Positions 35,501 to 42,883 of a stretch of DNA of 47,676 nucleotides are shown piece after piece. The position numbers and the translations under genes were made by a program. This DNA is from CAZGSG01 sp964528095 (GTDB lineage: Bacteria; Bacteroidota; Bacteroidia; Chitinophagales; Chitinophagaceae), in the NCBI GenBank assembly GCA_964528095.1, contig CAZGSG010000009.1:1-47676 (forward strand). The letters run 5' to 3'. The notes beneath the pieces were generated by a model. The model saw nothing but the letters and a program-made list of their open reading frames with translations. It was not told the origin of the DNA and searched no databases. Numbering within the stretch: position 1 is the first letter of the stretch; the number at the start of each line of letters is the position of its first letter.

Positions 35501-35637
35501 AGACCTGTTCCATCCGCATCCTTTACTTGCCCGCTGACGCGCACCTGTGCCTGTAGAATGACAGGCCCAAACAAAAGCAGCAATACAAAGAAAACAGGGT
35601 TCCATTTTCTTTGTTTTAACCAGAGCAGATTTTTCAT
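32524..35637 (-). CDS. SusC/RagA-family TonB-linked outer-membrane transporter
   Basis: A 1037-residue outer-membrane importer. Signal peptide to about residue 30 (VILQAQ), CarboxypepD_reg-like domain about 32-115 (VSGQVKDADGTGLPSISVTIK), TonB-box/plug region starting MDEVVVTGTSQGTTRRQLG, plug with the SusC signature PLYIIDGVIV and NDIERVEVLNGAAAAAIYGSRA, then a large barrel ending RTFALSLNAKF. Pairs with the SusD gene that follows. It begins 50 bp after the deoR stop and may share its transcript. Confidence 0.97.
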   Translation of the reverse strand: MKNLLWLKQRKWNPVFFVLLLLFGPVILQAQVRVSGQVKDADGTGLPSISVTIKNTAFGASTDLEGRYTITGELKPGNYIIAFSGVGHKSKEVSLTIGTGTSYTADAELSLDPLSMDEVVVTGTSQGTTRRQLGSYISTVKGDQLTKSTTGNVLAALQGKTPGAQIIQNSGDPGGSMSVRLRGISTVNSSSEPLYIIDGVIVSNSARRVTNTQAAYDGGIISPAPNRMVDINPNDIERVEVLNGAAAAAIYGSRANAGVVQIFTKRGSSGVPVVSFSTSVNINQLRKDPGYNTAPIKFGGPTDGPGAQTQDILTPALTNTTPVTRYNYWDYIFQDGIGTDNNISVRGGKDKTKYFVSASYLKNQGIIKNTDFQRYSFRMNLDQELTKWISFNAGLSFSNSKANEKPDGNSFFSPINSITIIGNFHNIYARDANGNLQAVGERGRINPVSIIEDIKQQNTTNRVISSLGFKLKPIKDLTIDYTMGIDNISPLGTTYIPPYTYNASPDFWGGGLTLDPTQNGYASTGNNQQFLINHEINATLNKNITSDLISTTQLGYSLQYEKSNFSVAQGRGLAPFVETVSGASTAIPGLDERSEISISGGYLQQNFKFKNRYFLTAAARVDGSSVFGEKERNQLYMKLSGSYIISDEDFWEKAGLSNWLNSMKIRAAYGESGNLTGIGAYSRFNVYNASPLVGRTSLMSPLQLANENVKPEVQKELEIGTDMSLLKGRLNITFNWYNKKVNDLLISRFIAPSTGYTSLLDNVGTIRNKGIELMLGGSPVKGKNFDWDIDVIFNKNKNRVEQIPQGLIQYNLPAGSVSLLPGYAAGVFYGFFFATDANGNEIKNAAGIPVQERGIQNTPSTYTPQRDGSGQPSGTPLRKVIGDPNPDWTGTLVNSFRYNKFSLRVQLDAVQGNEVFNADFRTRQGVGNGEEFAQKEDLGQLPRGYVAGVYGIEEWRISDGSFVKLREVALSYNFGKVKKAFSDLSIALSGRNLISWDNYNGFDPETNAGGGSTIARGVDFGNVPIPRTFALSLNAKF

Positions 35638-35687
35638 GTTGCAGTTTTTAGTGATTAATACTATTCCGAAAGATTTGATAAATATTG

Positions 35688-36434
35688 TTATAATACTTCG
35701 ATCCCGGAGTCTGCGTAAGGCGCCAGTTGTTTATCCCCGGGATCAAGATCGGTGATCAGGGTATCGATCTGGCTCAAATCACAAACTTTGATCCGCTGAT
35801 AACTATTCAGTTTTTCAGCAATGGTCAATAAGATCACTTTTTGTGAAGACTCTATCATCGCTTTTTTTATTTCTACTACATCCCAGTCATTATCCGTAAG
35901 CCCTTCCTTTATATCAAGCGCATTGGTGCCAAGAAAACAGATGTCAGCTTTTATATTTCTGATCTTGGATACAGCTTCCGCACCCACGGATATCTGGGCC
36001 GTACGGGAAATCTTATCTCCTATAAATATTACTTCAATACAGGGATGGTGTATATATTCATAGGCCGCAGGCAAACTAACCGTGATAAATGTTGCCGACA
36101 GTTCCGGCGGTAATGTCTTTGCCAATTCAATAATGGTAGTACCCCCGGTAGTAAGAACGAACATCCCATCCTTGATGAGCTTGCATGCTTTTACGGCAAT
36201 TGCTTTCTTACCACTTAATGCGTATACTTTGTTGGAAGAAATGGAGAGATGAAAAGATTTGGAGAGCGCACCTCCATGTACTTTGATTAATTTATTCTGA
36301 CCTGCCATTTCATTGAGATCGCGGCGGATAGTGTCCTCCGATACCTTCATTTCCTGGCTAAGATCTACGGATAAAACCTTATTGTGAAGGTTTACCTGGC
36401 GCAGTATAAAAGCCTGTCTTTCTCTTTTAAGCAT
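35688..36434 (-). CDS. DeoR/GlpR-family transcriptional regulator
   Basis: A 248-residue repressor-type regulator. N-terminal helix-turn-helix (about 20-55, VDLSQEMKVSEDTIRRDLNEMAGQ) with the DeoR pattern RRDL and KVHGGALS, then an ISOCOT-like sugar-phosphate effector domain (VLTTGGTTIIELAKTLP; GAEAVSKIRNIKADICFLGTNALD). Such proteins sense phosphorylated sugars. Divergent from anmK across a 130-bp spacer with repeated motifs, and upstream of susC on the same strand, so control of both units is likely. Confidence 0.92.
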   Translation of the reverse strand: MLKRERQAFILRQVNLHNKVLSVDLSQEMKVSEDTIRRDLNEMAGQNKLIKVHGGALSKSFHLSISSNKVYALSGKKAIAVKACKLIKDGMFVLTTGGTTIIELAKTLPPELSATFITVSLPAAYEYIHHPCIEVIFIGDKISRTAQISVGAEAVSKIRNIKADICFLGTNALDIKEGLTDNDWDVVEIKKAMIESSQKVILLTIAEKLNSYQRIKVCDLSQIDTLITDLDPGDKQLAPYADSGIEVL

Positions 36435-36446
36435 GGGTCATAGAAT

Positions 36447-36526
36447 TTGCTAGCAATACCAATTTATATAAATTTTACCAGAAAGCTGCAAAAAAGTGCA
36501 TATATTCATGCATATACGTGCATATA
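36447..36526. promoter_or_regulatory. Candidate operator region between deoR and anmK
   Basis: Three direct copies of TGCATATA start at 36497, 36509 and 36519 (spacings 12 and 10 bp, near one helical turn). The same spacer also has the palindromes TTGCTAGCAA (36447-36456) and AATTTATATAAATT (36461-36474). Position between a DeoR-type gene and a sugar-kinase gene makes these good candidates for its binding sites. Confidence 0.6.
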
Positions 36527-36564
36527 ACCGCAATAAATATGGTTAAAACCAAAACAAACGGGCG

Positions 36565-37767
36565 ATGAATGCAAATATTTTACAGCTTTACCAGCTTGCG
36601 AAAAAACCTTCGCGTACTATTATCGGGCTGATGTCGGGCACTTCAGTGGACGGTCTCGACATTGCGCTTTGCGAATTTTCCGGTACCGGCATGGACACCA
36701 GGCTTCGTCTTAAAGAATTTACGACCATTTCTTATGACGTGGAGTATAAACAGGAGATCGCTTCAGTGTTCTCCAAAAAAATGGTTGACCTGGAAAAGGT
36801 CTGCATGCTGAATGGCTGGGTGGCCCGGCAACATGCAACTATGATACTGACATGTATAGCCAACTGGGGGCTGCAGACAACCGATATTGACCTGATCGCG
36901 AGTCATGGGCAAACCATCTTCCATGCTCCAAAAACTTTGCATGGGAATGCAAGGTTTGACAACTCCACTTTACAGATCGGTGATGGCGATCATTTAGCTT
37001 GTAAAACAGGCATCATTACACTCAGCGATTTCCGGCAGAAACATATCGCAGCAGGTGGAGAGGGTGCACCTCTGGCAGCCTATGGTGATTTCCTGATCTT
37101 TTCTAAAAAGAACGAAAACAGGATCATGCTGAATATCGGCGGCATTGCCAATTTCACTTACCTGCCTGGCAATCTGCATGGGGATGAAGTATTTTGTTCG
37201 GATACAGGACCGGGCAATACATTAATGGATGCATTTATACAGGCAAACTATCCTGGTAAGTATTTTGATGAACATGCGGCAATCGCATCAAAGGGAACTA
37301 TCAATACTGCATTATTAAGTGAACTGAAAAATCACCCCTTCTTTATACAGGGCTTTCCTAAAACAACCGGGCCCGAGCTGTTCAATCTCCAGTACCTATC
37401 AAAAGCAAAAGAGAATTCACATACAACAGGACTGGGTAATGAAGATACACTGGCTACCTTGAGCCGTTTTTCCGCAGATACAATTGTCAGCGCAATCAGG
37501 CAGGTAGTAAAAGATACGGGAGCATTCAGCTTTTATGTAAGCGGTGGTGGCATGCACAATCCTTTATTGATGAAAAATATACAGGAGCAGTTACCCGGTT
37601 GTACATTCCGAAGTACAAAGGAACTGGACATTAACCCGGATGCAAAAGAAGCTGTTCTTTTTGCTGTATTGGCAAATGAAGCAGTTTGCGGAAGCGGTAT
37701 CAATTTCGGAAAAGGAAGAAATGGTGTTCCAAATGTATCAATGGGTAAGATCAGTTTTCCGAAATGA
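36565..37767 (+). CDS. anmK: Anhydro-N-acetylmuramic acid kinase AnmK
   Basis: A 400-residue cytoplasmic kinase of the ASKHA fold. It cleaves and phosphorylates 1,6-anhydro-MurNAc from peptidoglycan turnover to MurNAc-6-phosphate. Motifs: MSGTSVDGLDIAL (23-35, ATP phosphate binding), SHGQTIFH, GEGAPLAAYGD, LNIGGIANFTYL, SDTGPGNTLMDAF, and VSGGGMHNPLL near the C-terminus. Slightly longer at the N-terminus than Escherichia coli AnmK (369 aa). No murQ is adjacent; it faces the deoR-susCD unit. Confidence 0.96.
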   Translation: MNANILQLYQLAKKPSRTIIGLMSGTSVDGLDIALCEFSGTGMDTRLRLKEFTTISYDVEYKQEIASVFSKKMVDLEKVCMLNGWVARQHATMILTCIANWGLQTTDIDLIASHGQTIFHAPKTLHGNARFDNSTLQIGDGDHLACKTGIITLSDFRQKHIAAGGEGAPLAAYGDFLIFSKKNENRIMLNIGGIANFTYLPGNLHGDEVFCSDTGPGNTLMDAFIQANYPGKYFDEHAAIASKGTINTALLSELKNHPFFIQGFPKTTGPELFNLQYLSKAKENSHTTGLGNEDTLATLSRFSADTIVSAIRQVVKDTGAFSFYVSGGGMHNPLLMKNIQEQLPGCTFRSTKELDINPDAKEAVLFAVLANEAVCGSGINFGKGRNGVPNVSMGKISFPK

Positions 37768-37801
37768 TTTTCTCAAGACAATACTTTAACTAACGATCTA
37801 T

Positions 37802-38326
37802 TTAGAATAAGAGGCCGAATTTGGCAACAAGCCGGTGAAACCGCCAATCATTTCTTTCTACATTATCTGTCCGGCTTGTTTCCTCACGTATATGTTTATA
37901 GGAGTATCCCATACTAAGTATAAAACGTTTTTTATCATCCGGGTCTTTTAATAAATAACCAAACCCGGCCTCGCCTGAAAATTGTGGAGGGTGTTTATTT
38001 GAATTGAAGACATCCATCTTGTCTCGCCAGTACAGGTTGATACCGCCATTGCCACTTACAAAAAATTGCTGTTTGGCAAAAAGAAATTTAGACGCATTTA
38101 AAAACAATGGAATAGAACGAATGCGATAAAAATCCATACCTATTCCCAGTCCTGCAAACCAGCCTTTTTTTTGAACCCCGTTAATGCTTTGTACCAATAA
38201 AGAACTACCTCCCTGCTGCCCCTTTAACAGACCAACATAATTTTGCGAATAAAATGAAAATTTCGACTGGGCGCCACTGGTTGTAACAAGCAGTAGTATC
38301 ACACTGGATAAAAGCAGATACCGCAT
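37802..38326 (-). CDS. Small outer-membrane beta-barrel-like protein
   Basis: A 174-residue protein with signal peptide (about 1-19, TSGAQ). Mature part has alternating amphipathic strands (WFAGLGIGMDFYRI, SLFLNASK-like, GEAGFGYLL, FILSMGYSYKHI) and ends on aromatic FGLLF, consistent with an eight-stranded barrel. It follows the LVIVD gene by 4 bp as the last gene of the sigma-factor operon, so a role linked to envelope sensing is inferred. Family not recognised. Confidence 0.75.
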   Translation of the reverse strand: MRYLLLSSVILLLVTTSGAQSKFSFYSQNYVGLLKGQQGGSSLLVQSINGVQKKGWFAGLGIGMDFYRIRSIPLFLNASKFLFAKQQFFVSGNGGINLYWRDKMDVFNSNKHPPQFSGEAGFGYLLKDPDDKKRFILSMGYSYKHIREETSRTDNVERNDWRFHRLVAKFGLLF

Positions 38327-38330
38327 ACTA

Positions 38331-39569
38331 TTAAAACCATTTAATAGAAATCTTGCTTAGAAGACGAATATCATTTAGATTACTGTAATCGTATTGATAC
38401 AATCCTTCTTTTGCAGTAACGATCATTTTGCCAGGTGATGACAATATCACATCATACGCGTCGATGCCCGATATTGTTTTCAAAAGCACGAGGTTGGCCG
38501 GTGAGGCTGCATTAAATAACTTAACGCCATCCTTGCCATCGCAGACCCATAACATATTACCTTCTTTGCTTAACCCCTGCGGGTTTGTTAATTGGTAGGT
38601 CCGTATCAACCTGGGTGAACTGATATTTTCCACATTGACCACATCAAGTTGATTGCTGGTACTTCCACCGCAGGTTGTGCCTGTCCGCAATGTTATATAA
38701 GCATAAGAATCGTCGGCAATCACCGGATCACATGCATTGGCATGCGAAAAAGCAGATCTGTATTGTAGCGTATCAGGTCTGGAGATATCAAAGATGAACA
38801 TACCTGAAGAAGATCCGAGAAATAATTTATCCTGGAATGGGTAAATAGTCTCTATAGTAAAAGGAAGGGTCTGTTGCCTTTTTTTCTGCGGATCATTTCT
38901 ATTGGCGATATCGTATGCCGCGAGGGAAAACGTATTGACAGCATAAAGAAAGTCATTGACTATTGCAAACCTTGCCATCGAACCGCCTATTCCGGTAGTG
39001 GATTTTGGAGAGGAATTCGTTGAACTGAAAAACTGGCAGTTGATACAATAATTATTATCATCTGCATTTACTGTTGTATCTTTTTTTATCCAATCCACTA
39101 TATAATTTGCTGGGTCTGCAACGATACCATTCCCCCAGTTTCTTTCAGGGAATGCGTCTGCTACTTTCTTTTTCACTGATGCATGCATTGGATCTGTAAT
39201 ATCAATTGCCAGCATATCCGTATACATGTCTGCATAGAGCGTGTTATTGCTGACAGCAACATCGAGGTTGCCCGGTATGTTGATAAAAGCTACTCGTAGT
39301 GGGGAAGAAGGGTTTGTATTATCGATCACATGCACACCCTGGCCTATTTCATTCAAAAAAATATAGTGCCCATACTGGTAGATCTTACCTGGCTTCTTAA
39401 CGGTTGAAGCGGCCCGGCTGCCTACTTCAGCGAGAACCGCTGTTTTACTTTTATATACCGGTTTATACATGGTGTAAGTACGGGTAACCTTATCTTTTAC
39501 GCAGGCAGAAAATGCAAGGGGAAGAATAATCAGCAGCCCGATAAATAGCTTAATATCTAATTTTCTCAT
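38331..39569 (-). CDS. LVIVD-repeat lipoprotein
   Basis: A 412-residue envelope lipoprotein: signal peptide with lipobox AFSAC (Cys about 22). The mature protein is made of LVIVD-type beta-propeller repeats (VHVIDNTNPSSPLRVAFINI, MLAIDITDPMHASVKK, MFIFDISRPDTLQYRS, LDVVNVENISSPRLIR, VKLFNAASPANLVLLKTI), probably a surface or periplasmic propeller. ATG 39569 is chosen because it begins the lipoprotein signal; ten codons upstream are also open. Third gene of the sigma-factor operon, 46 bp after the barrel-fused anti-sigma gene. Confidence 0.88.
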   Translation of the reverse strand: MRKLDIKLFIGLLIILPLAFSACVKDKVTRTYTMYKPVYKSKTAVLAEVGSRAASTVKKPGKIYQYGHYIFLNEIGQGVHVIDNTNPSSPLRVAFINIPGNLDVAVSNNTLYADMYTDMLAIDITDPMHASVKKKVADAFPERNWGNGIVADPANYIVDWIKKDTTVNADDNNYCINCQFFSSTNSSPKSTTGIGGSMARFAIVNDFLYAVNTFSLAAYDIANRNDPQKKRQQTLPFTIETIYPFQDKLFLGSSSGMFIFDISRPDTLQYRSAFSHANACDPVIADDSYAYITLRTGTTCGGSTSNQLDVVNVENISSPRLIRTYQLTNPQGLSKEGNMLWVCDGKDGVKLFNAASPANLVLLKTISGIDAYDVILSSPGKMIVTAKEGLYQYDYSNLNDIRLLSKISIKWF

Positions 39570-39615
39570 AATGCAGTGTTTGAAAGTTGACAACTGCAAT
39601 CCGAGTAACGTTGCA

Positions 39616-41379
39616 TTATTTATTTCGGCTAAAGAACCATTTTATATTGAGACCGCCAGATAACAGGTAACTTTTGGTATTCTCCAGTTTTTTCTTCATC
39701 TGCGGACTCATATCAAACATTACTTCAGGACCGATAGACCATTCTCTTCCGGACCTGGTCTTAAAGCCCGCAGACAGTCCTGTACCTATATTAAAATGCA
39801 TTTTATTAAACAATGAATTATCCCTGTAATAAATCCCGTTTTGAGAAGGATCATACACCAGGCTTTTTGTAGCGAAAAGATATCCAATTGATACACCGGC
39901 ATCCCAGGTAAACGTATTCTTTTTACTGTTATTTAATTGCAGATGATAAAAAAGCGGCAACTGAATAAAATGGTACCCGTTTATGTAATCATTTTGTTGA
40001 GCGCCTACATATACATCCCGGCCACTGATATTACTATTGGCAAAATTCTGGAAACTGGGGAAGGAATCCACCTTGCTGCCAACTTTTATCTTCTGGCTCA
40101 TATAAGCATATCGTAACCCTGAACTAAGGCTGCCTTTTTTTGATACTTTCAATTTGCCGATAACACCTGCCCTGAACGATGGACCCGCCTTTACTTCAGA
40201 AGCAGTATATGCAGGATATCCATTGCCTCCACCCGGTACAGCACCTGAGTTGAACGGTGGACTTGCATATATGTAATCCGCTCTTGGCGCAGGTGAGAAG
40301 GGTAAGGCTTCATCTCTTTTACCCGTAATACCAGCGGCCAGTTCAAGTCCCCATTTTATTTTTGGTCCTTTCTTTTTCCTTACAACGACAGGTGACACTA
40401 TAGCGGCCAATGTATCATCTGCGGCTTCTGCCTTCGTTTTGGCAGCAACGGCCGTATCAGAAGAATCCGCTTTCTTTTGTTCTACCCTTGTTGTTAGGTC
40501 CCCAACAGGCGGGGTGATTTTTTCATCCGCAGGTTTTGTTGCTGTTGTGGCGACTGCATCCGTATCAACAGGAACTATATTCTTATTCGCAGGCTTCATG
40601 CTTGTTTTGGCTATTGCTTCTTTGTCTGCCGGTACTGTTGTCTTACCTGCAGGTATTTTGTCCCTGTCTTTTAATATTGTTATATCCTGTTTGTCTTCTT
40701 TGTGTATGCCCGTTTTTTGCTGTTGTTGTTTTACATTATTACCTGTTTCGTTTTTCAACTCGCCAGGTGACTTCGGAACAATGGTATTACTTCTGTTTTT
40801 TCCCGCAGTTTCATCAGCGGTCACAATCGCATTGCCAGGATCAGTTGTTACCCGTTTTTTGATAGAAGGTTGCTGGGTGTTTCCTTTTTGTGCTGGTTTG
40901 TTATCGTTGCCAGCAGGTTTCATTTTTACAAATTCGGTTTTATTGTTCGCATCTTCGGCAGAAGGGTCAGCTACCGCAGGAGTGTTTACTGTACCAGCTG
41001 AGTTTTTATCGGCAGGTACTGTACCGGCATTCGTTTTATTCTTCGCGGTTTCTTTATTTTTTTCCAGGGCAGGCGACTGGTCCTGTGGTACTGATACAGA
41101 AGGTTGTTCGTTAGATTGTTGTAAGTTTTCTATTGTTTTATCTGTAGGTTGCTGTACGGCGATTGGTAAATGCTCAGGATTCGTTTTTCCTGTCATGTAG
41201 TGAAAACCGGAATACCCAAGCAGCCCCAGGCCGGCAAGCAGGAAAATGATGATGATCACGCGGCGTCTTTTCTTTTCGCGGATCCTTTCTTCCACTTTTT
41301 GCCATACAGCGTCGGAAGGGCGCAAGCGAAGCTTGTCCATTTCCTGTTGCATGTGCCGTTCAAAATTACTTTCCTGCAT
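39616..41379 (-). CDS. Dual-membrane-spanning anti-sigma-like protein with outer-membrane barrel
   Basis: A 587-residue protein with an unusual trans-envelope layout. Residues about 1-38 are cytoplasmic and resemble an anti-sigma segment (MDKLRLRPSDAVWQKVEERI); about 40-58 is one inner-membrane helix (VIIIIFLLAGLGLLGY) preceded by KKRRR. Residues about 65-337 are a Lys/Pro/Ala/Thr/Asp-rich disordered linker with repeated PADK-like words. Residues about 341-587 form an outer-membrane beta-barrel domain (WGLELAAGITG to LNIKWFFSRNK). This matches the Dma class of anti-sigma factors known from Bacteroides. ATG 41379 overlaps the sigma gene by 14 bp; the alternative start is GTG 41388. Confidence 0.85.
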   Translation of the reverse strand: MQESNFERHMQQEMDKLRLRPSDAVWQKVEERIREKKRRRVIIIIFLLAGLGLLGYSGFHYMTGKTNPEHLPIAVQQPTDKTIENLQQSNEQPSVSVPQDQSPALEKNKETAKNKTNAGTVPADKNSAGTVNTPAVADPSAEDANNKTEFVKMKPAGNDNKPAQKGNTQQPSIKKRVTTDPGNAIVTADETAGKNRSNTIVPKSPGELKNETGNNVKQQQQKTGIHKEDKQDITILKDRDKIPAGKTTVPADKEAIAKTSMKPANKNIVPVDTDAVATTATKPADEKITPPVGDLTTRVEQKKADSSDTAVAAKTKAEAADDTLAAIVSPVVVRKKKGPKIKWGLELAAGITGKRDEALPFSPAPRADYIYASPPFNSGAVPGGGNGYPAYTASEVKAGPSFRAGVIGKLKVSKKGSLSSGLRYAYMSQKIKVGSKVDSFPSFQNFANSNISGRDVYVGAQQNDYINGYHFIQLPLFYHLQLNNSKKNTFTWDAGVSIGYLFATKSLVYDPSQNGIYYRDNSLFNKMHFNIGTGLSAGFKTRSGREWSIGPEVMFDMSPQMKKKLENTKSYLLSGGLNIKWFFSRNK

Positions 41380-41929
41380 ATTTTTCACTTTTCTTTTCTT
41401 CTGAATAATTTTCTACCCAGGTGATCAGCAGGGTTCTTGCCCTTGAATATTGCGAGCGGGAAGTGCCGTCGCTTATTCCAAGCATTTGCCCAATCTCCAC
41501 GTGAGAATATCCTTCAATAGCATGTAAATTAAAAATGACCTGGTATCCATGTGGCAGCTGCCTGACAAGATCGGCCAGTTCTTTCGCATTCAACCTGACC
41601 GCCGGATCATCATTACTGACCGGGTGCAGGTATTCTTCCGAGAAATACATTTGTTCCTGGTAACGGCGGTTACGTTTGAGAAAGTTCAGTGCAGTGTTCA
41701 CCATGATCCGCCTGATCCAGGCGCCTAATTCTCCTTCCTGTTTATACTGTCCCAAATGATGGAATACCTTCACAAAGCCTTCCTGCAGTACATCTTCCGC
41801 ATCGCTGACAGACCGGGTATACCTATAGCAGATACCGAGCATTGGCTGAGCAAAAAGCTCATACAATTCCCGTTGAGCCTGCAATTTTCCTTTCAGGCAG
41901 TCTTTTATCAATTTTTGATGGTCCACCAT
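41366..41929 (-). CDS. ECF-type RNA polymerase sigma factor
   Basis: A 187-residue sigma factor with region 2 at about 10-95 (YELFAQPMLGICYRYTRSVS, DAEDVLQEGFVKVFHHL, WIRRIMVNTALNFLKRN) and region 4 at about 120-172 (LPHGYQVIFNLHAIEGYSHV, EIGQMLGISDGTSRSQYSRAR). Its 3' end overlaps the trans-envelope anti-sigma-like gene, indicating coupled expression of sigma and regulator. Probably autoregulates its own operon. It heads a leftward four-gene set. Confidence 0.95.
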   Translation of the reverse strand: MVDHQKLIKDCLKGKLQAQRELYELFAQPMLGICYRYTRSVSDAEDVLQEGFVKVFHHLGQYKQEGELGAWIRRIMVNTALNFLKRNRRYQEQMYFSEEYLHPVSNDDPAVRLNAKELADLVRQLPHGYQVIFNLHAIEGYSHVEIGQMLGISDGTSRSQYSRARTLLITWVENYSEEKKSEKYAGK

Positions 41930-41976
41930 TGGCGATATACTGACAAGTTAAAAACAAGAATCGTTGCAGAGGGGAA

Positions 41977-42054
41977 AATTCAAAATTAAAAAGTCAAAAT
42001 ACAAAAATAGCCTCCGAGGCAGGTAAAGAACGCCGGGTTTGAATATTGACTTTT
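41977..42054 (+). repeat. Dispersed element, copy 2
   Basis: Starts AATTCAAAATTAAAAAGTC and contains the core CCTCCGAGGC then AGGTAAAGAACGCCGGG, ending TTTGAAT. The core AGGTAAAGAACGCCGGG is exactly repeated in inverse orientation in copy 3. Confidence 0.75.
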
Positions 42055-42159
42055 GGATCATTACTGTTCGGTAAAAACAGCTTTCCCTGTTTCACCCGTT
42101 TACCCGATTCCTTTTCACTTTTCCAGCTTAAAAAGAGGCTTAGTAGCTGGATTTTAAAG

Positions 42160-42182
42160 AAAAAAGAGCCTCAACGGCTCTT
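42160..42182 (-). terminator. Terminator of the DUF2911 gene
   Basis: Stem AAGAGCC (42164-42170) / GGCTCTT (42176-42182), loop TCAAC; on the minus strand followed by T-rich sequence (A-run around 42158-42165). Confidence 0.75.
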
Positions 42183-42243
42183 CAGTTAATATATTTAAAT
42201 AGGAGTTTTACCAGATATCAATAATTCGGCATCCAAAATTTAG

Positions 42244-42298
42244 AATTCAAGCCCGGCGTTCTTTACCTACTTCGGAGGTCATTTTTTAATTTTGAATT
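42244..42298 (-). repeat. Dispersed element, copy 3 (inverted relative to copy 2)
   Basis: Read on the minus strand it begins AATTCAAAATTAAAAAATG, then CCTCCGAAGT, AGGTAAAGAACGCCGGG and TTGAATTC. It lies directly downstream of the DUF2911 stop and shares a 17-bp identical core with copy 2. Confidence 0.75.
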
Positions 42299-42304
42299 AG
42301 CCCC

Positions 42305-42817
42305 TTATTTTACCTTGAAATCTACCTTATGATCCCCCCAAAGCAGGGTCACGGTTCCGGTATTGTAAGAAAAGGTCATTTTTTCTGTAAATGATGGGGC
42401 TTTGGATGGTTTTACTTTCACACGCAGTATATCTTCTGCTTCCTGGTATTTGAAAGCGCCCCATTGTTTCCATGTTTTATTGAAGATAATGGTCCACTCG
42501 TCAGCACCTGCGATAGTGAACAACGCATATTTACCGGCTGGCAACGCTTTTCCTTCTACTGTCACGTCTTTGCTATTTGTAAATACGGTCGCATCATTTG
42601 CGCCGGTACGCCATACTTTTCCTTCCATTGGCTCAAGATCCTTGCCGATCGTTCTTCCTTTTACAGAAGGCTGGCTATAATCGATGGTGATCACAGCTCC
42701 GCTGCTGAGGGTCGCGGTCAATTGAGCAGGGGGACTGGCGGGCTGTTTCGGTTTATCCTGGCCATAGCTGAATAACATGCTGGTAACAGCTAATGTAACT
42801 AGCAGAAAAGATTTCAT
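42305..42817 (-). CDS. DUF2911 family secreted protein
   Basis: A 170-residue protein with signal peptide (about 1-19, LFSYGQ). The mature region has the DUF2911 pattern: ITIDYSQPSVKGRTIG, VWRTGANDATVFTNSKDV, GKALPAGKYALFTI, WTIIFNKTWKQWGAFKY, and LLWGDHKVDF near the end. It is an extracytoplasmic beta-rich domain common in Bacteroidota, of unknown function. Monocistronic, with a terminator behind a repeat element. Confidence 0.93.
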   Translation of the reverse strand: MKSFLLVTLAVTSMLFSYGQDKPKQPASPPAQLTATLSSGAVITIDYSQPSVKGRTIGKDLEPMEGKVWRTGANDATVFTNSKDVTVEGKALPAGKYALFTIAGADEWTIIFNKTWKQWGAFKYQEAEDILRVKVKPSKAPSFTEKMTFSYNTGTVTLLWGDHKVDFKVK

Positions 42818-42883
42818 TAGATATGTTTTTGATTATTTAATTTAATAAGGCTTTAAATCTACAAATAACCTGCCGGAAGCGTT

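Larger units (their letters stand above)
41930..42304. other. Gene-free stretch with two facing repeat copies
   Basis: No gene. It contains two copies of the dispersed palindromic family in opposite orientation (41977-42054 and 42244-42298) and between them a leftward terminator (42160-42182) of the DUF2911 gene. The sigma-factor operon promoter must also lie here, but I could not pick a convincing box. Confidence 0.6.

Noticed and set aside
40439..41200. 253-codon open frame on the plus strand inside the Dma-like gene
   Set aside because: Antisense to the low-complexity linker; its Val/Ser/Cys/Phe-rich composition mirrors the repeated codons of the real gene on the minus strand.
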